Shown: positions 54,570 to 63,985 of the stretch, piece by piece
How the letters are laid out: every line of letters begins with the position of its first letter
Position numbering within the stretch: position 1 is the stretch's first letter
Translations under genes and position numbers: made by a program
The notes under the pieces: generated by a model
Told to the model about the DNA's origin: nothing
Databases searched by the model: none
The model's input: the letters and a program-made list of their open reading frames with translations, nothing else
Assembly: GCF_002028425.1 (NCBI RefSeq)
Contig: NZ_CP020042.1
Location: 5,493,560 to 5,557,559 of the forward strand
From: Streptomyces katrae
Lineage (GTDB): Bacteria; Actinomycetota; Actinomycetes; Streptomycetales; Streptomycetaceae
Reading direction: 5' to 3'
DNA: 64,000 nucleotides

Positions 54570-55723
54570 CCGCCGCCGGGCCGCCGGACCCCGTCCTCCT
54601 GGCCCGCGCCGCGCTCACGAGGGTCCTGGAGCCGGGCGACGAACACGGCGGGCGCTGGCTGCGGGAGCTCGGCCCCGTCGCCCTGATACACCACCTGACA
54701 CGGACCGGGGACGGCGGGGAGGCCGGCCCGCTGACCGGGGCGGGCCCCGAGCGGCTCGCCGGGTACCGCAGGCGGGCGGTGCTCGCGGAGCCCGCCCGGG
54801 ATCTGGAACGGGCCGCCGCCGAGGGCGTCCGGTTCGTCTGCCCGGGCTCGGCGGAGTGGCCGACCCAGCTGGACGACCTCGGCGACGCCCGGCCCGTCGG
54901 ACTCTGGCTGCGGGGCCGGCCGAACCTGCGGACCTGGGCCCTGCGCTCCGTCGCCGTGGTCGGGGCCCGCGCCTGCACCCCGTACGGGGCCCACATGGCG
55001 CAGACCCTGGCCGCCGGGCTCGCCGAGCGGGGCTGGGTGGTGGTCTCCGGCGCCGCGTACGGGATCGACGGCGCCGCCCACCGCGGGGCCCTCGCCTCCG
55101 GCGGAGCCACGGCCGCGGTGCTGGCCTGCGGCGTGGACACCGTCTACCCGCGCGGACACGCCGGGCTGCTCGGCCGGATCACCCGCCAGGGGCTGGTCCT
55201 GGGCGAGCTGCCGCCCGGCAGCCATCCCACGCCCAGCCGGTTCGTCCTGCGCAACCGCGTCATCGCCGCCCTCACCCGGGGGACCGTGGTCGTGGAGGCC
55301 GCCCGGCGCAGCGGCTCCCTCGTCACCGCCCGCCGCGCCCAGGCCCTGGGCCGCCTCACCATGGGCGTCCCCGGCCCCGCCACCAGCGGCCTCTCCGCCG
55401 GGGTGCACGAGCTGCTGCGGGGCGAGGCGGTCCTGGTCACCGACGCCGCCGAGGTGATCGAACTGGTCGGCGCCATGGGCGAACTGGCCCCCGTCCCGCG
55501 CGGGCCCGTCCTCGCCCGCGACCTGCTCGACCCCGCGGCCGCGCGGGTGCTCGAAGCGCTCCCCGCCGGCCGCCCCGCCGACGTGGACGAGATCTCCCTC
55601 GCCGCGGGCACCGGCACCGATGAAGTCATCGGCAGACTGTACGAACTTCACTCTCTGGGGTTCGTCGAACGGCAGGGCGACGCCTGGCGGTTGGCCCGCC
55701 CCGGACCAAAGGGGGAGGCGTAA
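54566..55723 (+). CDS. dprA: DNA-processing protein DprA
   Basis: This 385-residue protein loads RecA on single strands in transformable bacteria. The Rossmann-like core has VAVVGARACTPYGAHMA, VVSGAAYGIDGAAHRGAL and FVLRNRVIAALTRGTVVVEAARRSGSLVTA, and a C-terminal winged helix (RVLEALPAGRPADVDEIS ... GFVERQGDAWRL). An N-terminal SAM-like extension precedes the core. The GTG at 54566 overlaps the comM stop by four bases. Streptomyces are not known to be naturally competent, so another recombination role is likely. Confidence 0.94.
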   Translation: MTAAGPPDPVLLARAALTRVLEPGDEHGGRWLRELGPVALIHHLTRTGDGGEAGPLTGAGPERLAGYRRRAVLAEPARDLERAAAEGVRFVCPGSAEWPTQLDDLGDARPVGLWLRGRPNLRTWALRSVAVVGARACTPYGAHMAQTLAAGLAERGWVVVSGAAYGIDGAAHRGALASGGATAAVLACGVDTVYPRGHAGLLGRITRQGLVLGELPPGSHPTPSRFVLRNRVIAALTRGTVVVEAARRSGSLVTARRAQALGRLTMGVPGPATSGLSAGVHELLRGEAVLVTDAAEVIELVGAMGELAPVPRGPVLARDLLDPAAARVLEALPAGRPADVDEISLAAGTGTDEVIGRLYELHSLGFVERQGDAWRLARPGPKGEA

Positions 55724-55962
55724 TCCGTGGCCGCACGGCGAGGCGGTCGTTGACCTGGGGCGTTCCGGTGAAAGAGTGAAGGCGATGAGAGACGCGGTCT
55801 TCCCCGAGGCGGCCGCCCGGACCGTGCGCGAGGCGCCGGACCCGGGCCGCCCGCCCGGGTCCGGGCGCTCCTGCGGCCCTGCGCCATCCCGTACTCTTCG
55901 CGCACCGCGACTCTTCCGTCACGCTACGCTCCCAAGGAATCCCGCTCCGGCAAAGGCGAAGC

Positions 55963-56799
55963 ATGCCCCAGCACACCTCAGGGTCCGACCGCGCTTCGGT
56001 GCCACCCGCTGCCCGTGGCGGCGTGCGGTCCACCGAGCCCTCGTCCCTGGAGCTGCTCTGGCGCTCATACAAGGACTCGGGTGACGAGCGGCTGCGGGAG
56101 CAGCTGATCCTGCACTACTCGCCGCTGGTCAAATACGTGGCGGGCCGGGTCAGCGTCGGTCTCCCGCCCAACGTGGAACAGGCCGACTTCGTCTCCTCCG
56201 GGGTCTTCGGACTGATCGACGCGATCGAGAAGTTCGACATCGAGCGGTCCATCAAGTTCGAGACGTACGCGATCACCCGCATCCGCGGCGCGATGATCGA
56301 CGAGCTGCGGGCGCTGGACTGGATCCCGCGCTCGGTCCGCCAGAAGGCCCGCGCCGTGGAACGCGCCTACGCCACGCTGGAGGCCCAGCTGCGGCGCACC
56401 CCCACGGAGGGCGAGGTCGCGGGGGAGATGGGCATCGGGGTCGAGGAACTCCACACCGTCTTCAGCCAGTTGTCCCTGGCCAACGTGGTCGCCCTGGAGG
56501 AACTGCTGCACGTCGGCGGGGAGGGCGGCGACCGCCTCTCCCTGATGGACACCCTGGAGGACACCGCCGCCGACGACCCGGTGGAGGTGGCCGAGGACCG
56601 GGAGCTGCGCCGGCTGCTCGCCCGGGCCATCAACACCCTCCCCGAGCGGGAGAAGACCGTCGTGACCCTCTACTACTACGAGGGCCTGACCCTCGCCGAG
56701 ATCGGCAACGTCCTGGGCGTCACCGAGAGCCGGGTCAGCCAGATCCACACCAAATCCGTGCTCCAGCTGCGCGCCAAACTCGCGGACGTCGGCCGCTGA
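55963..56799 (+). CDS. whiG: sporulation sigma factor WhiG
   Basis: This 278-residue FliA-like sigma factor directs early aerial-hypha sporulation genes. Regions 2 ([44 protein letters not shown]), 3 ([14 protein letters not shown]) and 4 ([37 protein letters not shown]) are all complete. The ATG at 55963 begins after a 239-base upstream space that holds no convincing gene but does include TACGCT (55927-55932) as a possible -10. Its activity is controlled by RsiG with c-di-GMP in studied species; rsiG is not visible here. Confidence 0.95.
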   Translation: MPQHTSGSDRASVPPAARGGVRSTEPSSLELLWRSYKDSGDERLREQLILHYSPLVKYVAGRVSVGLPPNVEQADFVSSGVFGLIDAIEKFDIERSIKFETYAITRIRGAMIDELRALDWIPRSVRQKARAVERAYATLEAQLRRTPTEGEVAGEMGIGVEELHTVFSQLSLANVVALEELLHVGGEGGDRLSLMDTLEDTAADDPVEVAEDRELRRLLARAINTLPEREKTVVTLYYYEGLTLAEIGNVLGVTESRVSQIHTKSVLQLRAKLADVGR

Positions 56800-56854
56800 G
56801 CCGCCCCCGGGCGCAGCGGCCGGGCGGAGCCGCCGGGGAGCTTGCGCACCTCCG

Positions 56855-56867
56855 TACAGTGGTGACG
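56855..56867 (+). promoter_or_regulatory. leaderless-type -10 of the TetR gene
   Basis: TACAGT (56855-56860) lies six bases before the GTG at 56867, so the mRNA would begin on the start codon. The -35 region has no good match. Confidence 0.5.
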
Positions 56868-57448
56868 TGCCCAGGATTCGAGCGGCCTCCGTGGCCGAGC
56901 ACCGGTCGATGCAGCGCGGCGCCCTGTTGGACGCGGCGCGTTCCCTGCTGTCGGAAGGCGGGACCGAGGCCCTGACCTTCCCCGCCCTCGCGGAGCGCAC
57001 CGGTCTCGCCCGGTCCTCCGTGTACGAGTACTTCAAGTCGCGCGCGGCCGTGGTCGAGGAGCTGTGCGCCGTGGACTTCCCCGTCTGGGCCGCCGAGATC
57101 GAGGCGGCCATGGAGGCCGCGCCCACGCCCGAGGGGAAGATCGAGGCGTACGTGCGCAGCCAGCTGGAGCTGGTGGGCGACCGCCGGCACCGGGCGGTGG
57201 TGGCCATCTCCGCCGGGGAGCTGGACGCGGGCGCGCGGGAGAAGATCCGCGCCGCGCACGGCGGCCTCGTCGCCATGATCGGCGAGGCGCTGGAGGCCCT
57301 CGGGCAGCCGGAACCGCGGCTGGCCGCCCTGCTGCTCCAGGGGGTCGTGGACGCCGCGGCCCGCCGGATCGAGCTCGGCGCCGCCGAGGAGCCCGCCGTG
57401 ATCACGTCCACCGCGGTGGCCATGGCCCTCCGCGGTATCAGCGGCTAG
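56867..57448 (+). CDS. TetR/AcrR-family transcriptional regulator
   Basis: This 193-residue regulator has the TetR DNA-binding domain (GALLDAARSLLSEGGTEALTFPALAERTGLARSSVYEYFKS, spread over residues 18-58) and an all-helical C-terminal ligand domain. The target is unknown. The GTG at 56867 is supported by TACAGT at leaderless spacing. It is convergent with the M23-like gene, and the two stops share the four bases CTAG (57445-57448). It lies between whiG and rpsB, a conserved place in Streptomyces. Confidence 0.88.
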   Translation: MPRIRAASVAEHRSMQRGALLDAARSLLSEGGTEALTFPALAERTGLARSSVYEYFKSRAAVVEELCAVDFPVWAAEIEAAMEAAPTPEGKIEAYVRSQLELVGDRRHRAVVAISAGELDAGAREKIRAAHGGLVAMIGEALEALGQPEPRLAALLLQGVVDAAARRIELGAAEEPAVITSTAVAMALRGISG

Positions 57449-57963
57449 CGGGGCGGGGCCTGCGGGCCGGGTGCGGACGGCAGCAGGCGGGGCGTGGCCC
57501 CGGGGAGCAGGGCCAGCGGGTTGCGGTAGGAGTCCTCGCCCGCCAGGAGGCCCCAGTGCAGACAGGGTCCCGGGCAGTGGGAGCCCTCCGTGAGCACCGC
57601 CACCACCTGGCCCGCCGTGACCGCCTCCCCCTCCGCCACCAGCGGCCGCACCGGCTCGAAGGTGGTCCGCAGCCCGCCAGGGAGGGTCAGGGACAGCACG
57701 CCCCGCCCCGCGACCTGCCCCGCGTAGTGGACCCGCCCCGGCCCCACGGCCCGGACCTCCGCTCCCGCCGGGGCCGACAGGTCCACCCCCCGGTGCCCCG
57801 CCGCGTACGGGGTCGGGGGCGGGTCCCACCACCGGGCGACGGACAGCGGCGCCGGCAGTGGCCGGACCGCCCGGAAGGCCCCCTCGGCGGGGACGCCGGC
57901 GGGAGCCGGGACCAGCGCCCCGGACAGGGCGAACAGCAGGGTGAGCAGCAGCGTCGTCGTCAT
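57445..57963 (-). CDS. secreted M23 (LytM-like) peptidase-family protein with altered active site
   Basis: This 172-residue protein has a signal peptide ([20 protein letters not shown]) and an M23 domain: [12 protein letters not shown] gives zinc ligands H57 and D61, and [14 protein letters not shown] gives H136 as the third. In active LytM the motif is HxH; here the first position is Cys134, so the catalytic histidine is missing while the metal ligands are kept. It may bind peptidoglycan or metal, or activate an amidase as EnvC does, rather than cleave. The ATG at 57963 is chosen for the signal peptide. It is divergent from rpsB. Confidence 0.82.
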   Translation of the reverse strand: MTTTLLLTLLFALSGALVPAPAGVPAEGAFRAVRPLPAPLSVARWWDPPPTPYAAGHRGVDLSAPAGAEVRAVGPGRVHYAGQVAGRGVLSLTLPGGLRTTFEPVRPLVAEGEAVTAGQVVAVLTEGSHCPGPCLHWGLLAGEDSYRNPLALLPGATPRLLPSAPGPQAPPR

Positions 57964-58004
57964 GCGCCCAGGGTCCCGCGCGGGACCCGCGGCCCGCCCG
58001 TGCC

Positions 58005-58031
58005 TGTGGACGGGCGAAAGGGTGTGGACAA
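58005..58031 (-). promoter_or_regulatory. two DnaA-box-like sequences
   Basis: On the minus strand TTGTCCACA (58031-58023) is a perfect Streptomyces DnaA box, and CCGTCCACA (58013-58005) fits the relaxed form YYGTCCACA. They have the same orientation and lie 18 bp apart, between the M23 gene and rpsB. Confidence 0.5.
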
Positions 58032-58213
58032 GGGCGTCACCCGGCATACCGCCGGGTCCCGTACACTTCTTGTGGCGATCCGGGTCACCGGGTCGACTTC
58101 GCACGCCCCAGCGCCGACCGGTTCCGGTCGGGTGGCAGCGCCTCTCGGTCCCTTCATGGGGCAGGGCGCGGCGGGGCGTCAGGAACCAAAACCGAGAAAC
58201 CAAGGAGATGGCC

Positions 58214-59092
58214 ATGGCCGTCGTAACGATGCGGGAGCTGCTGGAGAGCGGCGTCCACTTCGGTCACCAGACCCGTCGCTGGAACCCGAAGATGAAGCGC
58301 TTCATCTTCACCGAGCGCAACGGCATCTACATCATCGACCTGCTCCAGTCGCTGTCGTACATCGACCGCGCCTACGAGTTCGTGAAGGAGACCGTCGCGC
58401 ACGGCGGTTCCATCATGTTCGTCGGTACGAAGAAGCAGGCGCAGGAGGCCATCGCCGAGCAGGCGACCCGCGTCGGCATGCCGTACGTCAACCAGCGCTG
58501 GCTGGGTGGCATGCTCACCAACTTCTCGACCGTCTACAAGCGCCTTCAGCGTCTGAAGGAGCTCGAGGCGATCGACTTCGAGGACGTCGCGGCCTCGGGT
58601 CTCACCAAGAAGGAGCTCCTGGTCCTCTCCCGCGAGAAGGCCAAGCTGGAGAAGACCCTCGGTGGTATCCGCGAGATGTCGAAGGTTCCCAGCGCCGTCT
58701 GGATCGTCGACACCAAGAAGGAGCACATCGCCGTCGGTGAGGCGCGCAAGCTGCACATCCCGGTCGTCGCGATCCTCGACACCAACTGCGACCCCGACGA
58801 GGTCGACTACAAGATCCCGGGCAACGACGACGCCATCCGCTCCGTCACCCTGCTCACCCGCGTGATCGCCGACGCCGTCGCCGAGGGCCTCATCGCCCGT
58901 TCCGGCGCTGCGACCGGTGACTCGAAGCCGGGCGAGAAGGCCGCCGCCGAGCCGCTCGCCGAGTGGGAGCGCGACCTGCTCGAGGGCGAGAAGAAGGCTG
59001 ACGCCGAGGCCCCCGTGGCCGAGGCCCCGGCTGCCGAGGCCCCCGCGGCCGAGGCTCCCGCTGCCGAGGCTCCGGCCGCCGAGCAGGCCTGA
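58214..59092 (+). CDS. rpsB: 30S ribosomal protein S2
   Basis: This 292-residue protein starts [25 protein letters not shown] and has [15 protein letters not shown] and [22 protein letters not shown], the S2 signatures. The ATG at 58214 is preferred because AAGGAG directly touches the ATG at 58208. The C-terminus is an Ala/Glu/Pro tail with EAPAA repeats (residues 267-290), longer than in E. coli. A possible -10 TACACT occurs at 58062-58067, giving a leader of about 140 bases. Two hairpins separate it from tsf. Confidence 0.96.
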   Translation: MAVVTMRELLESGVHFGHQTRRWNPKMKRFIFTERNGIYIIDLLQSLSYIDRAYEFVKETVAHGGSIMFVGTKKQAQEAIAEQATRVGMPYVNQRWLGGMLTNFSTVYKRLQRLKELEAIDFEDVAASGLTKKELLVLSREKAKLEKTLGGIREMSKVPSAVWIVDTKKEHIAVGEARKLHIPVVAILDTNCDPDEVDYKIPGNDDAIRSVTLLTRVIADAVAEGLIARSGAATGDSKPGEKAAAEPLAEWERDLLEGEKKADAEAPVAEAPAAEAPAAEAPAAEAPAAEQA

Positions 59093-59104
59093 CCCACTGA
59101 GAGC

Positions 59105-59185
59105 GCCCGGCGTTCATCCGCCGGGCACTCGCAGCACGGACGATGACGGCGGGGGAGCCGCGCCACGAGCGCGCTCCTCCGCCGT
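59105..59185 (+). terminator. two successive hairpins between rpsB and tsf
   Basis: GCCCGGCG (59105-59112) pairs with CGCCGGGC (59119-59126). Further on ACGGCGGGGGAGC (59146-59158) pairs with GCTCCTCCGCCGT (59173-59185) over 13 bp with one wobble. They could attenuate or process the rpsB-tsf transcript. No T-run follows. Confidence 0.55.
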
Positions 59186-59226
59186 TCACCCGTAGATCTA
59201 CGACTTCGAGAGAGAATCACAGACTC

Positions 59227-60063
59227 ATGGCGAACTACACCGCCGCTGACGTCAAGAAGCTCCGCGAGCTCACCGGCGCCGGCATGCTGGACTGCAAGAA
59301 CGCGCTCGTCGAGGCCGACGGCGACGTCACCAAGGCCAACGAGATCCTGCGCGTCAAGGGCCTGAAGGGTGTCGCCAAGCGCGAGGGCCGTTCCGCCGAG
59401 AACGGTGCCGTCACCTCCCTGATCTCCGAGGACGCCACCTCCGGCGTGCTCGTCGAGCTCAAGTGCGAGACCGACTTCGTGGCCAAGAGCCCGAAGTTCC
59501 TGGCCGTCGCCGACCAGCTCGCCGCCCACGTGGCCGCCACCAAGCCCGCCGACATCGAGGCGCTGCTGGCGTCCGAGATCGAGCCCGGCAAGACCGTCCA
59601 GGCGTTCGTGGACGAGGCCAACGCCAACCTCGGCGAGAAGATCGTCCTGGACCGCTTCGCGGCGTACGAGGGTGCCTTCGTGGCCTCCTACATGCACCGC
59701 ACCATGCCCGACCTGCCGCCGCAGATCGGTGTCCTGGTCGAGCTGGACAAGGCCGACGCCGACCTGGCCAAGGGCATCGCCCAGCACATCGCCGCCTTCG
59801 CGCCGAAGTACCTCACCGCCGAGGACGTCCCGGCCGAGATCGTCGAGTCCGAGCGCCGCGTCGCCGAGGAGACCACCCGCGCCGAGGGCAAGCCCGAGGC
59901 CGCGATCGCCAAGATCGTCGAGGGTCGCGTCAACGGCTTCTTCAAGGACGCCACGCTGCTCGGCCAGCCGTACGCGCTGGACAACAAGAAGTCCGTCCAG
60001 AAGGTTCTGGACGAGGCCGGTGTCACCCTGAAGCGCTTCGCCCGCATCAAGGTCGGCATCTGA
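59227..60063 (+). CDS. tsf: translation elongation factor Ts
   Basis: This 278-residue protein is the nucleotide exchange factor of EF-Tu. [30 protein letters not shown] is the N-terminal UBA-like part, shown here by its first residues [16 protein letters not shown], and [16 protein letters not shown] is the TDF motif that contacts EF-Tu. The ATG at 59227 is the family start. Two hairpins precede and a terminator follows, so its expression may be adjusted relative to rpsB and pyrH. Confidence 0.96.
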   Translation: MANYTAADVKKLRELTGAGMLDCKNALVEADGDVTKANEILRVKGLKGVAKREGRSAENGAVTSLISEDATSGVLVELKCETDFVAKSPKFLAVADQLAAHVAATKPADIEALLASEIEPGKTVQAFVDEANANLGEKIVLDRFAAYEGAFVASYMHRTMPDLPPQIGVLVELDKADADLAKGIAQHIAAFAPKYLTAEDVPAEIVESERRVAEETTRAEGKPEAAIAKIVEGRVNGFFKDATLLGQPYALDNKKSVQKVLDEAGVTLKRFARIKVGI

Positions 60064-60151
60064 GTCCGTCCGTACGCGACGGACACCGGACCCCGATAGG
60101 GTCTGAGGCAGTCGTCCACGCTTGCGCCGGACGACCGCAGATCTGACGAGG

Positions 60152-60203
60152 AGGCCATTGCCGCAGAGGGAACCGCGAGGACCCACCGGCAATGGCCTTC
60201 TTC
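60152..60203 (+). terminator. terminator between tsf and pyrH
   Basis: AGGCCATTGCCG (60152-60163) pairs perfectly with CGGCAATGGCCT (60187-60198), followed by TCTTCGT. A -10-like TAGGGT (60097-60102) lies upstream of it, so the hairpin sits within a possible pyrH leader. Confidence 0.65.
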
Positions 60204-60225
60204 GTATGTGCACGAGGAGATCTCC

Positions 60226-61005
60226 ATGAATCAGGGCGTGGACCCCCACACCGCATCCCACGACAAGAGCGACCACGACAAGAAGGGTCGCCGCTTCATG
60301 CTGAAGCTGTCCGGCGAAGCCTTCTCCGGCGGCGGCGGGCTGGGTGTCGACCCTGACGTCGTGCACGCCATCGCCCGCGAGATCGCGGCCGTGGTCCGAG
60401 ACGGCGCCGAGATCGCGGTCGTCATCGGCGGCGGCAACTTCTTCCGCGGCGCCGAGCTGCAGCAGCGCGGCATGGACCGGGCGCGGTCCGACTACATGGG
60501 CATGCTCGGCACCGTCATGAACTGCCTCGCCCTCCAGGACTTCCTGGAGAAGGAGGGCATCGACAGCCGCGTCCAGACCGCCATCACCATGGGCCAGGTC
60601 GCGGAGCCGTACATCCCGCTGCGCGCCGTCCGCCACCTGGAGAAGGGCCGCGTCGTCATCTTCGGCGCCGGTATGGGCATGCCGTACTTCTCCACCGACA
60701 CCACGGCCGCCCAGCGTGCCCTGGAGATCGACGCCGAGGCCCTGCTCATGGGCAAGAACGGCGTCGACGGGGTCTACGACTCCGACCCGAAGACCAACCC
60801 GGACGCGGTGAAGTTCGACGCGCTGGGGTACAACGAGGTGCTGTCCCGGGACCTCAAGGTCGCCGACGCCACGGCCATCACGCTGTGCCGCGACAACCTG
60901 CTGCCGATCCTGGTCTTCGAACTGCTCGCCGAGGGCAATATCGCCCGCGCCGTCAAGGGTGAGAAGATCGGCACGCTCGTGAGCGACCAGGGCACCCGGG
61001 CCTGA
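60226..61005 (+). CDS. pyrH: UMP kinase
   Basis: This 259-residue hexameric kinase converts UMP to [24 protein letters not shown] is the amino-acid-kinase start (seen in parts as [11 protein letters not shown]), [11 protein letters not shown] the substrate loop, and [18 protein letters not shown] the ATP site. The ATG at 60226 follows GAGGAGA by five bases. The N-terminal 25 residues are a charged actinobacterial extension. The frr gene follows after 93 bases. Confidence 0.95.
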   Translation: MNQGVDPHTASHDKSDHDKKGRRFMLKLSGEAFSGGGGLGVDPDVVHAIAREIAAVVRDGAEIAVVIGGGNFFRGAELQQRGMDRARSDYMGMLGTVMNCLALQDFLEKEGIDSRVQTAITMGQVAEPYIPLRAVRHLEKGRVVIFGAGMGMPYFSTDTTAAQRALEIDAEALLMGKNGVDGVYDSDPKTNPDAVKFDALGYNEVLSRDLKVADATAITLCRDNLLPILVFELLAEGNIARAVKGEKIGTLVSDQGTRA

Positions 61006-61098
61006 GCCCGTCGCACCGGGCCCCCCGGGGCCCGGTCCGGGCGGCCCGCACCGCCCCGCCCGCCTGAACCATCCATATCTGACATGCAGGAGCACGTG

Positions 61099-61656
61099 GT
61101 GATCGAAGAAATCCTCCTCGAGGCCGAGGAGAAGATGGAGAAGGCCGTCGTCGTCGCCAAGGAAGACTTCGCCGCGATTCGCACGGGCCGTGCGCACCCG
61201 GCGATGTTCAACAAGATCGTGGCGGACTACTACGGTGCCATCACGCCCATCAACCAGCTCGCCTCCTTCTCGGTGCCCGAGCCGCGCATGGCCGTCGTGA
61301 CCCCGTTCGACAAGAGCGCCCTGCGCAACATCGAGCAGGCCATCCGCGACTCCGACCTGGGCGTCAACCCCAGCAACGACGGCAATATCATCCGGGTGAC
61401 CTTCCCCGAGCTGACGCAGGACCGCCGCAAGGAGTACATCAAGGTCGCCAAGAACAAGGCCGAGGACTCCCGCGTCTCCATCCGCTCCGTGCGCCGCAAG
61501 GCCAAGGACGCCCTCGACAAGCTGGTCAAGGACAAGGAGGCCGGCGAGGACGAGGTGCGCCGCGCCGAGAAGGAGCTCGACGACACCACCGCGAAGTACG
61601 TCGCGCAGGTGGACGAGCTGCTCAAGCACAAGGAAGCCGAGCTCCTCGAGGTCTGA
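61099..61656 (+). CDS. frr: ribosome recycling factor
   Basis: This 185-residue tRNA-mimic releases ribosomes after termination with [20 protein letters not shown] starts the protein, [19 protein letters not shown] and [20 protein letters not shown] are the family signatures, and it ends [13 protein letters not shown] place the start at GTG 61099, six bases after AGGAG, which gives the standard length; the ATG at 61084 would add five residues. The stop overlaps the cdsA ATG by one base (TGATG). Confidence 0.95.
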   Translation: MIEEILLEAEEKMEKAVVVAKEDFAAIRTGRAHPAMFNKIVADYYGAITPINQLASFSVPEPRMAVVTPFDKSALRNIEQAIRDSDLGVNPSNDGNIIRVTFPELTQDRRKEYIKVAKNKAEDSRVSIRSVRRKAKDALDKLVKDKEAGEDEVRRAEKELDDTTAKYVAQVDELLKHKEAELLEV

Positions 61657-62732
61657 TGAACGACTCTCCCTGGGCCGCTGAGCCGGTACCGGCGGGTCCC
61701 GCATACGATGCGCTGGTGGGCCCGCAGACTGCGCCCATGCCCATCGTGCCCGATGCCGCCGGCCGTGCGTTCGACGACCGGGAAGCACGCGATCGGGGGG
61801 CCGCCTTCGCCGGCGGCCCCCCGCTCCGTACCGAGATGCCGTTGCAGGAGCCCATGCCCAGCCCCCCGCCCCCGCCTTCGCAGGCACCGCAGGACGCCTC
61901 GCCCCCGCCGCAGAAGAAGCGCGCGGGGCGGGATCTGCGGGCCGCCATAGGGGTCGGCGTCGGCCTCGGCGCGGTGATCTTCGCTTCGCTGTTCATCGTC
62001 AAGGCCGTCTTCGTCGGCGTGATCGTCGTCGCCGTCGTCGTCGGTCTGTGGGAGCTCACCTCCCGGCTCCAGGAGAAGAAGGGCATCAAGGCCCCGCTGG
62101 TCCCGCTCGCGGTCGGCGGCGCGGCGATGGTCATCGCCGGCTTCGTCCGGGGGGCCGAGGGCGCCTGGGTCGCAATGGCCCTGACCGCGCTGGCGGTGCT
62201 CGTCTGGCGGATGACGGAACCGCCCGAGGACTACCTCAAGGACGTCACCGCGGGCGTCTTCGCGGCGTTCTACGTGCCCTTCCTGGCCACGTTCGTCGCG
62301 ATGCTGCTCACGGCCGAGGACGGCCCGCAGCGGGTGGTGACCTTCCTCCTGCTGACCGTCGTCAGCGACACCGGGGCGTACGCCGTCGGCTGGCGCTTCG
62401 GCAAGACCAAGCTGGCACCCCGCATCAGCCCCGGGAAGACCCGCGAGGGACTCCTCGGCGCCGTGGCCTTCGCCATGGGGGCCGGTGCGCTGTGCATGGA
62501 GTTCCTGATCGACGGGGGCTCCTGGTGGCAGGGCCTGCTGCTGGGCCTGGCCGTCGCCGTCAGCGCCACCCTGGGCGACCTGGGCGAGTCGATGATCAAG
62601 CGCGACCTCGGCATCAAGGACATGGGGACGCTGCTCCCGGGCCACGGCGGCATCATGGACCGCCTCGACTCGCTGCTCCCGACGGCCCCGGTCGTCTGGC
62701 TGCTGCTGGCGGCCTTCGTCGGCACCGGCTGA
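61656..62732 (+). CDS. cdsA: phosphatidate cytidylyltransferase
   Basis: This 358-residue membrane enzyme makes CDP-diacylglycerol from phosphatidic acid, continuing the pathway of PlsC and GpsA in this window. A Pro-rich cytosolic extension covers the first 85 residues, followed by about eight membrane helices. The signature SMIKRDLGIKDMGTLLPGHGG and DRLDSLL is complete near the C-terminus. It is coupled to frr by a TGATG overlap. A T-containing hairpin follows at 62758-62788. Confidence 0.95.
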   Translation: MNDSPWAAEPVPAGPAYDALVGPQTAPMPIVPDAAGRAFDDREARDRGAAFAGGPPLRTEMPLQEPMPSPPPPPSQAPQDASPPPQKKRAGRDLRAAIGVGVGLGAVIFASLFIVKAVFVGVIVVAVVVGLWELTSRLQEKKGIKAPLVPLAVGGAAMVIAGFVRGAEGAWVAMALTALAVLVWRMTEPPEDYLKDVTAGVFAAFYVPFLATFVAMLLTAEDGPQRVVTFLLLTVVSDTGAYAVGWRFGKTKLAPRISPGKTREGLLGAVAFAMGAGALCMEFLIDGGSWWQGLLLGLAVAVSATLGDLGESMIKRDLGIKDMGTLLPGHGGIMDRLDSLLPTAPVVWLLLAAFVGTG

Positions 62733-62757
62733 CGGGTCCGGGCCGGGTTATCCTGGA

Positions 62758-62788
62758 GGGCGCGCCGCTTTCACGCGGCGCGCCCTTT
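62758..62788 (+). terminator. terminator after cdsA
   Basis: GGGCGCGCCGC (62758-62768) pairs perfectly with GCGGCGCGCCC (62775-62785), followed by TTT. A -10-like TATCCT (62749-62754) lies just before it and could serve rlmN with the hairpin in its leader. Confidence 0.65.
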
Positions 62789-62869
62789 CCGTCCGGCGGC
62801 CGAGAGCCGCAGCGGACCGGCCCTGCACGCGCGGGGTGACCCCCACCCCGTCGTACCGAGGAGTACCGC

Positions 62870-63985
62870 ATGGCCCCCCGTCCCGCTCCGGGTGAGCTCA
62901 CCTTCGTCGCTCCGCGAGGGGCCAAGAAGCCGCCCCGGCACCTGGCCGACCTCACCCCGGCCGAGCGCCGCGAGGCGGTCGCCGCGATCGGCGAGAAGCC
63001 GTTCCGGGCCAAGCAGCTCTCCCAGCACTACTTCGCCCGCTACGCCCACGACCCGGCGGAGTGGACCGACATCCCGGCGGCCTCGCGCGAGAAGCTCCAG
63101 CAGGAGCTGCTCCCCGAGCTGATGAACGTCATCCGGCACATCAGCTGCGACGACGACACGACCCGCAAGACCCTGTGGAAGCTGCACGACGGCACCCTCG
63201 TGGAGTCCGTCCTGATGCGCTACCCGGACCGGGTCACCATGTGCATCTCCTCGCAGGCCGGCTGCGGTATGAACTGCCCGTTCTGCGCCACCGGCCAGGC
63301 CGGCCTCGACCGCAACCTCTCCACCGCCGAGATCGTGCACCAGATCGTCGACGGCATGCGCGCCCTGCGTGACGGCGAGGTCCCCGGCGGCCCGGCCCGC
63401 CTGTCCAACATCGTCTTCATGGGCATGGGCGAGCCGCTCGCGAACTACAACCGCGTCGTCGGCGCCATCCGCCGGCTCACCGACCCCGAGCCCGACGGGC
63501 TGGGCCTGTCGCAGCGCGGCATCACGGTCTCCACCGTCGGCCTGGTCCCGGCCATGCTGCGGTTCGCCGACGAGGGCTTCAAGTGCCGCCTCGCCGTCTC
63601 ACTGCACGCCCCGGACGACGAGCTGCGCGACACCCTCGTCCCCGTGAACACCCGCTGGAAGGTCCGTGAGGTCCTCGACGCGGCCTGGGAGTACGCCGAG
63701 AAGTCCGGCCGCCGGATCTCCATCGAGTACGCCCTGATCCGCGACATCAACGACCAGGCCTGGCGCGGCGACCTCCTCGGCCGCCTGCTCAAGGGCAAGC
63801 GGGTGCACGTCAACCTGATCCCGCTGAACCCGACGCCCGGCTCGAAGTGGACCGCCTCGCGCCCCGAGGACGAGAAGGCCTTCGTCGAGGCCATCGCCCG
63901 GCACGGCGTGCCCGTGACCGTCCGGGACACCCGCGGCCAGGAGATCGACGGAGCGTGCGGACAGCTCGCGGCGAGCGAGCGGTAG
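62870..63985 (+). CDS. rlmN: 23S rRNA (adenine-2503-C2)/tRNA-A37 methyltransferase RlmN
   Basis: This 371-residue radical SAM enzyme methylates C2 of A2503 in 23S rRNA and A37 of some tRNAs. The cluster motif C-x3-C-x2-C is at residues 132, 136 and 139 ([13 protein letters not shown]). [10 protein letters not shown] follows, and the C-terminal [15 protein letters not shown] holds the catalytic cysteine. The ATG at 62870 follows GAGGAG. It is complete, with 15 bases of the window remaining. Confidence 0.95.
   Translation: MAPRPAPGELTFVAPRGAKKPPRHLADLTPAERREAVAAIGEKPFRAKQLSQHYFARYAHDPAEWTDIPAASREKLQQELLPELMNVIRHISCDDDTTRKTLWKLHDGTLVESVLMRYPDRVTMCISSQAGCGMNCPFCATGQAGLDRNLSTAEIVHQIVDGMRALRDGEVPGGPARLSNIVFMGMGEPLANYNRVVGAIRRLTDPEPDGLGLSQRGITVSTVGLVPAMLRFADEGFKCRLAVSLHAPDDELRDTLVPVNTRWKVREVLDAAWEYAEKSGRRISIEYALIRDINDQAWRGDLLGRLLKGKRVHVNLIPLNPTPGSKWTASRPEDEKAFVEAIARHGVPVTVRDTRGQEIDGACGQLAASER

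Noticed and set aside
55780..55962. Short ORF between dprA and whiG starting ATGAGAGACGCGGTC
   Set aside because: Its composition is Pro/Arg-rich without family features, it runs into the whiG coding region in another frame, and no good ribosome-binding site supports it.
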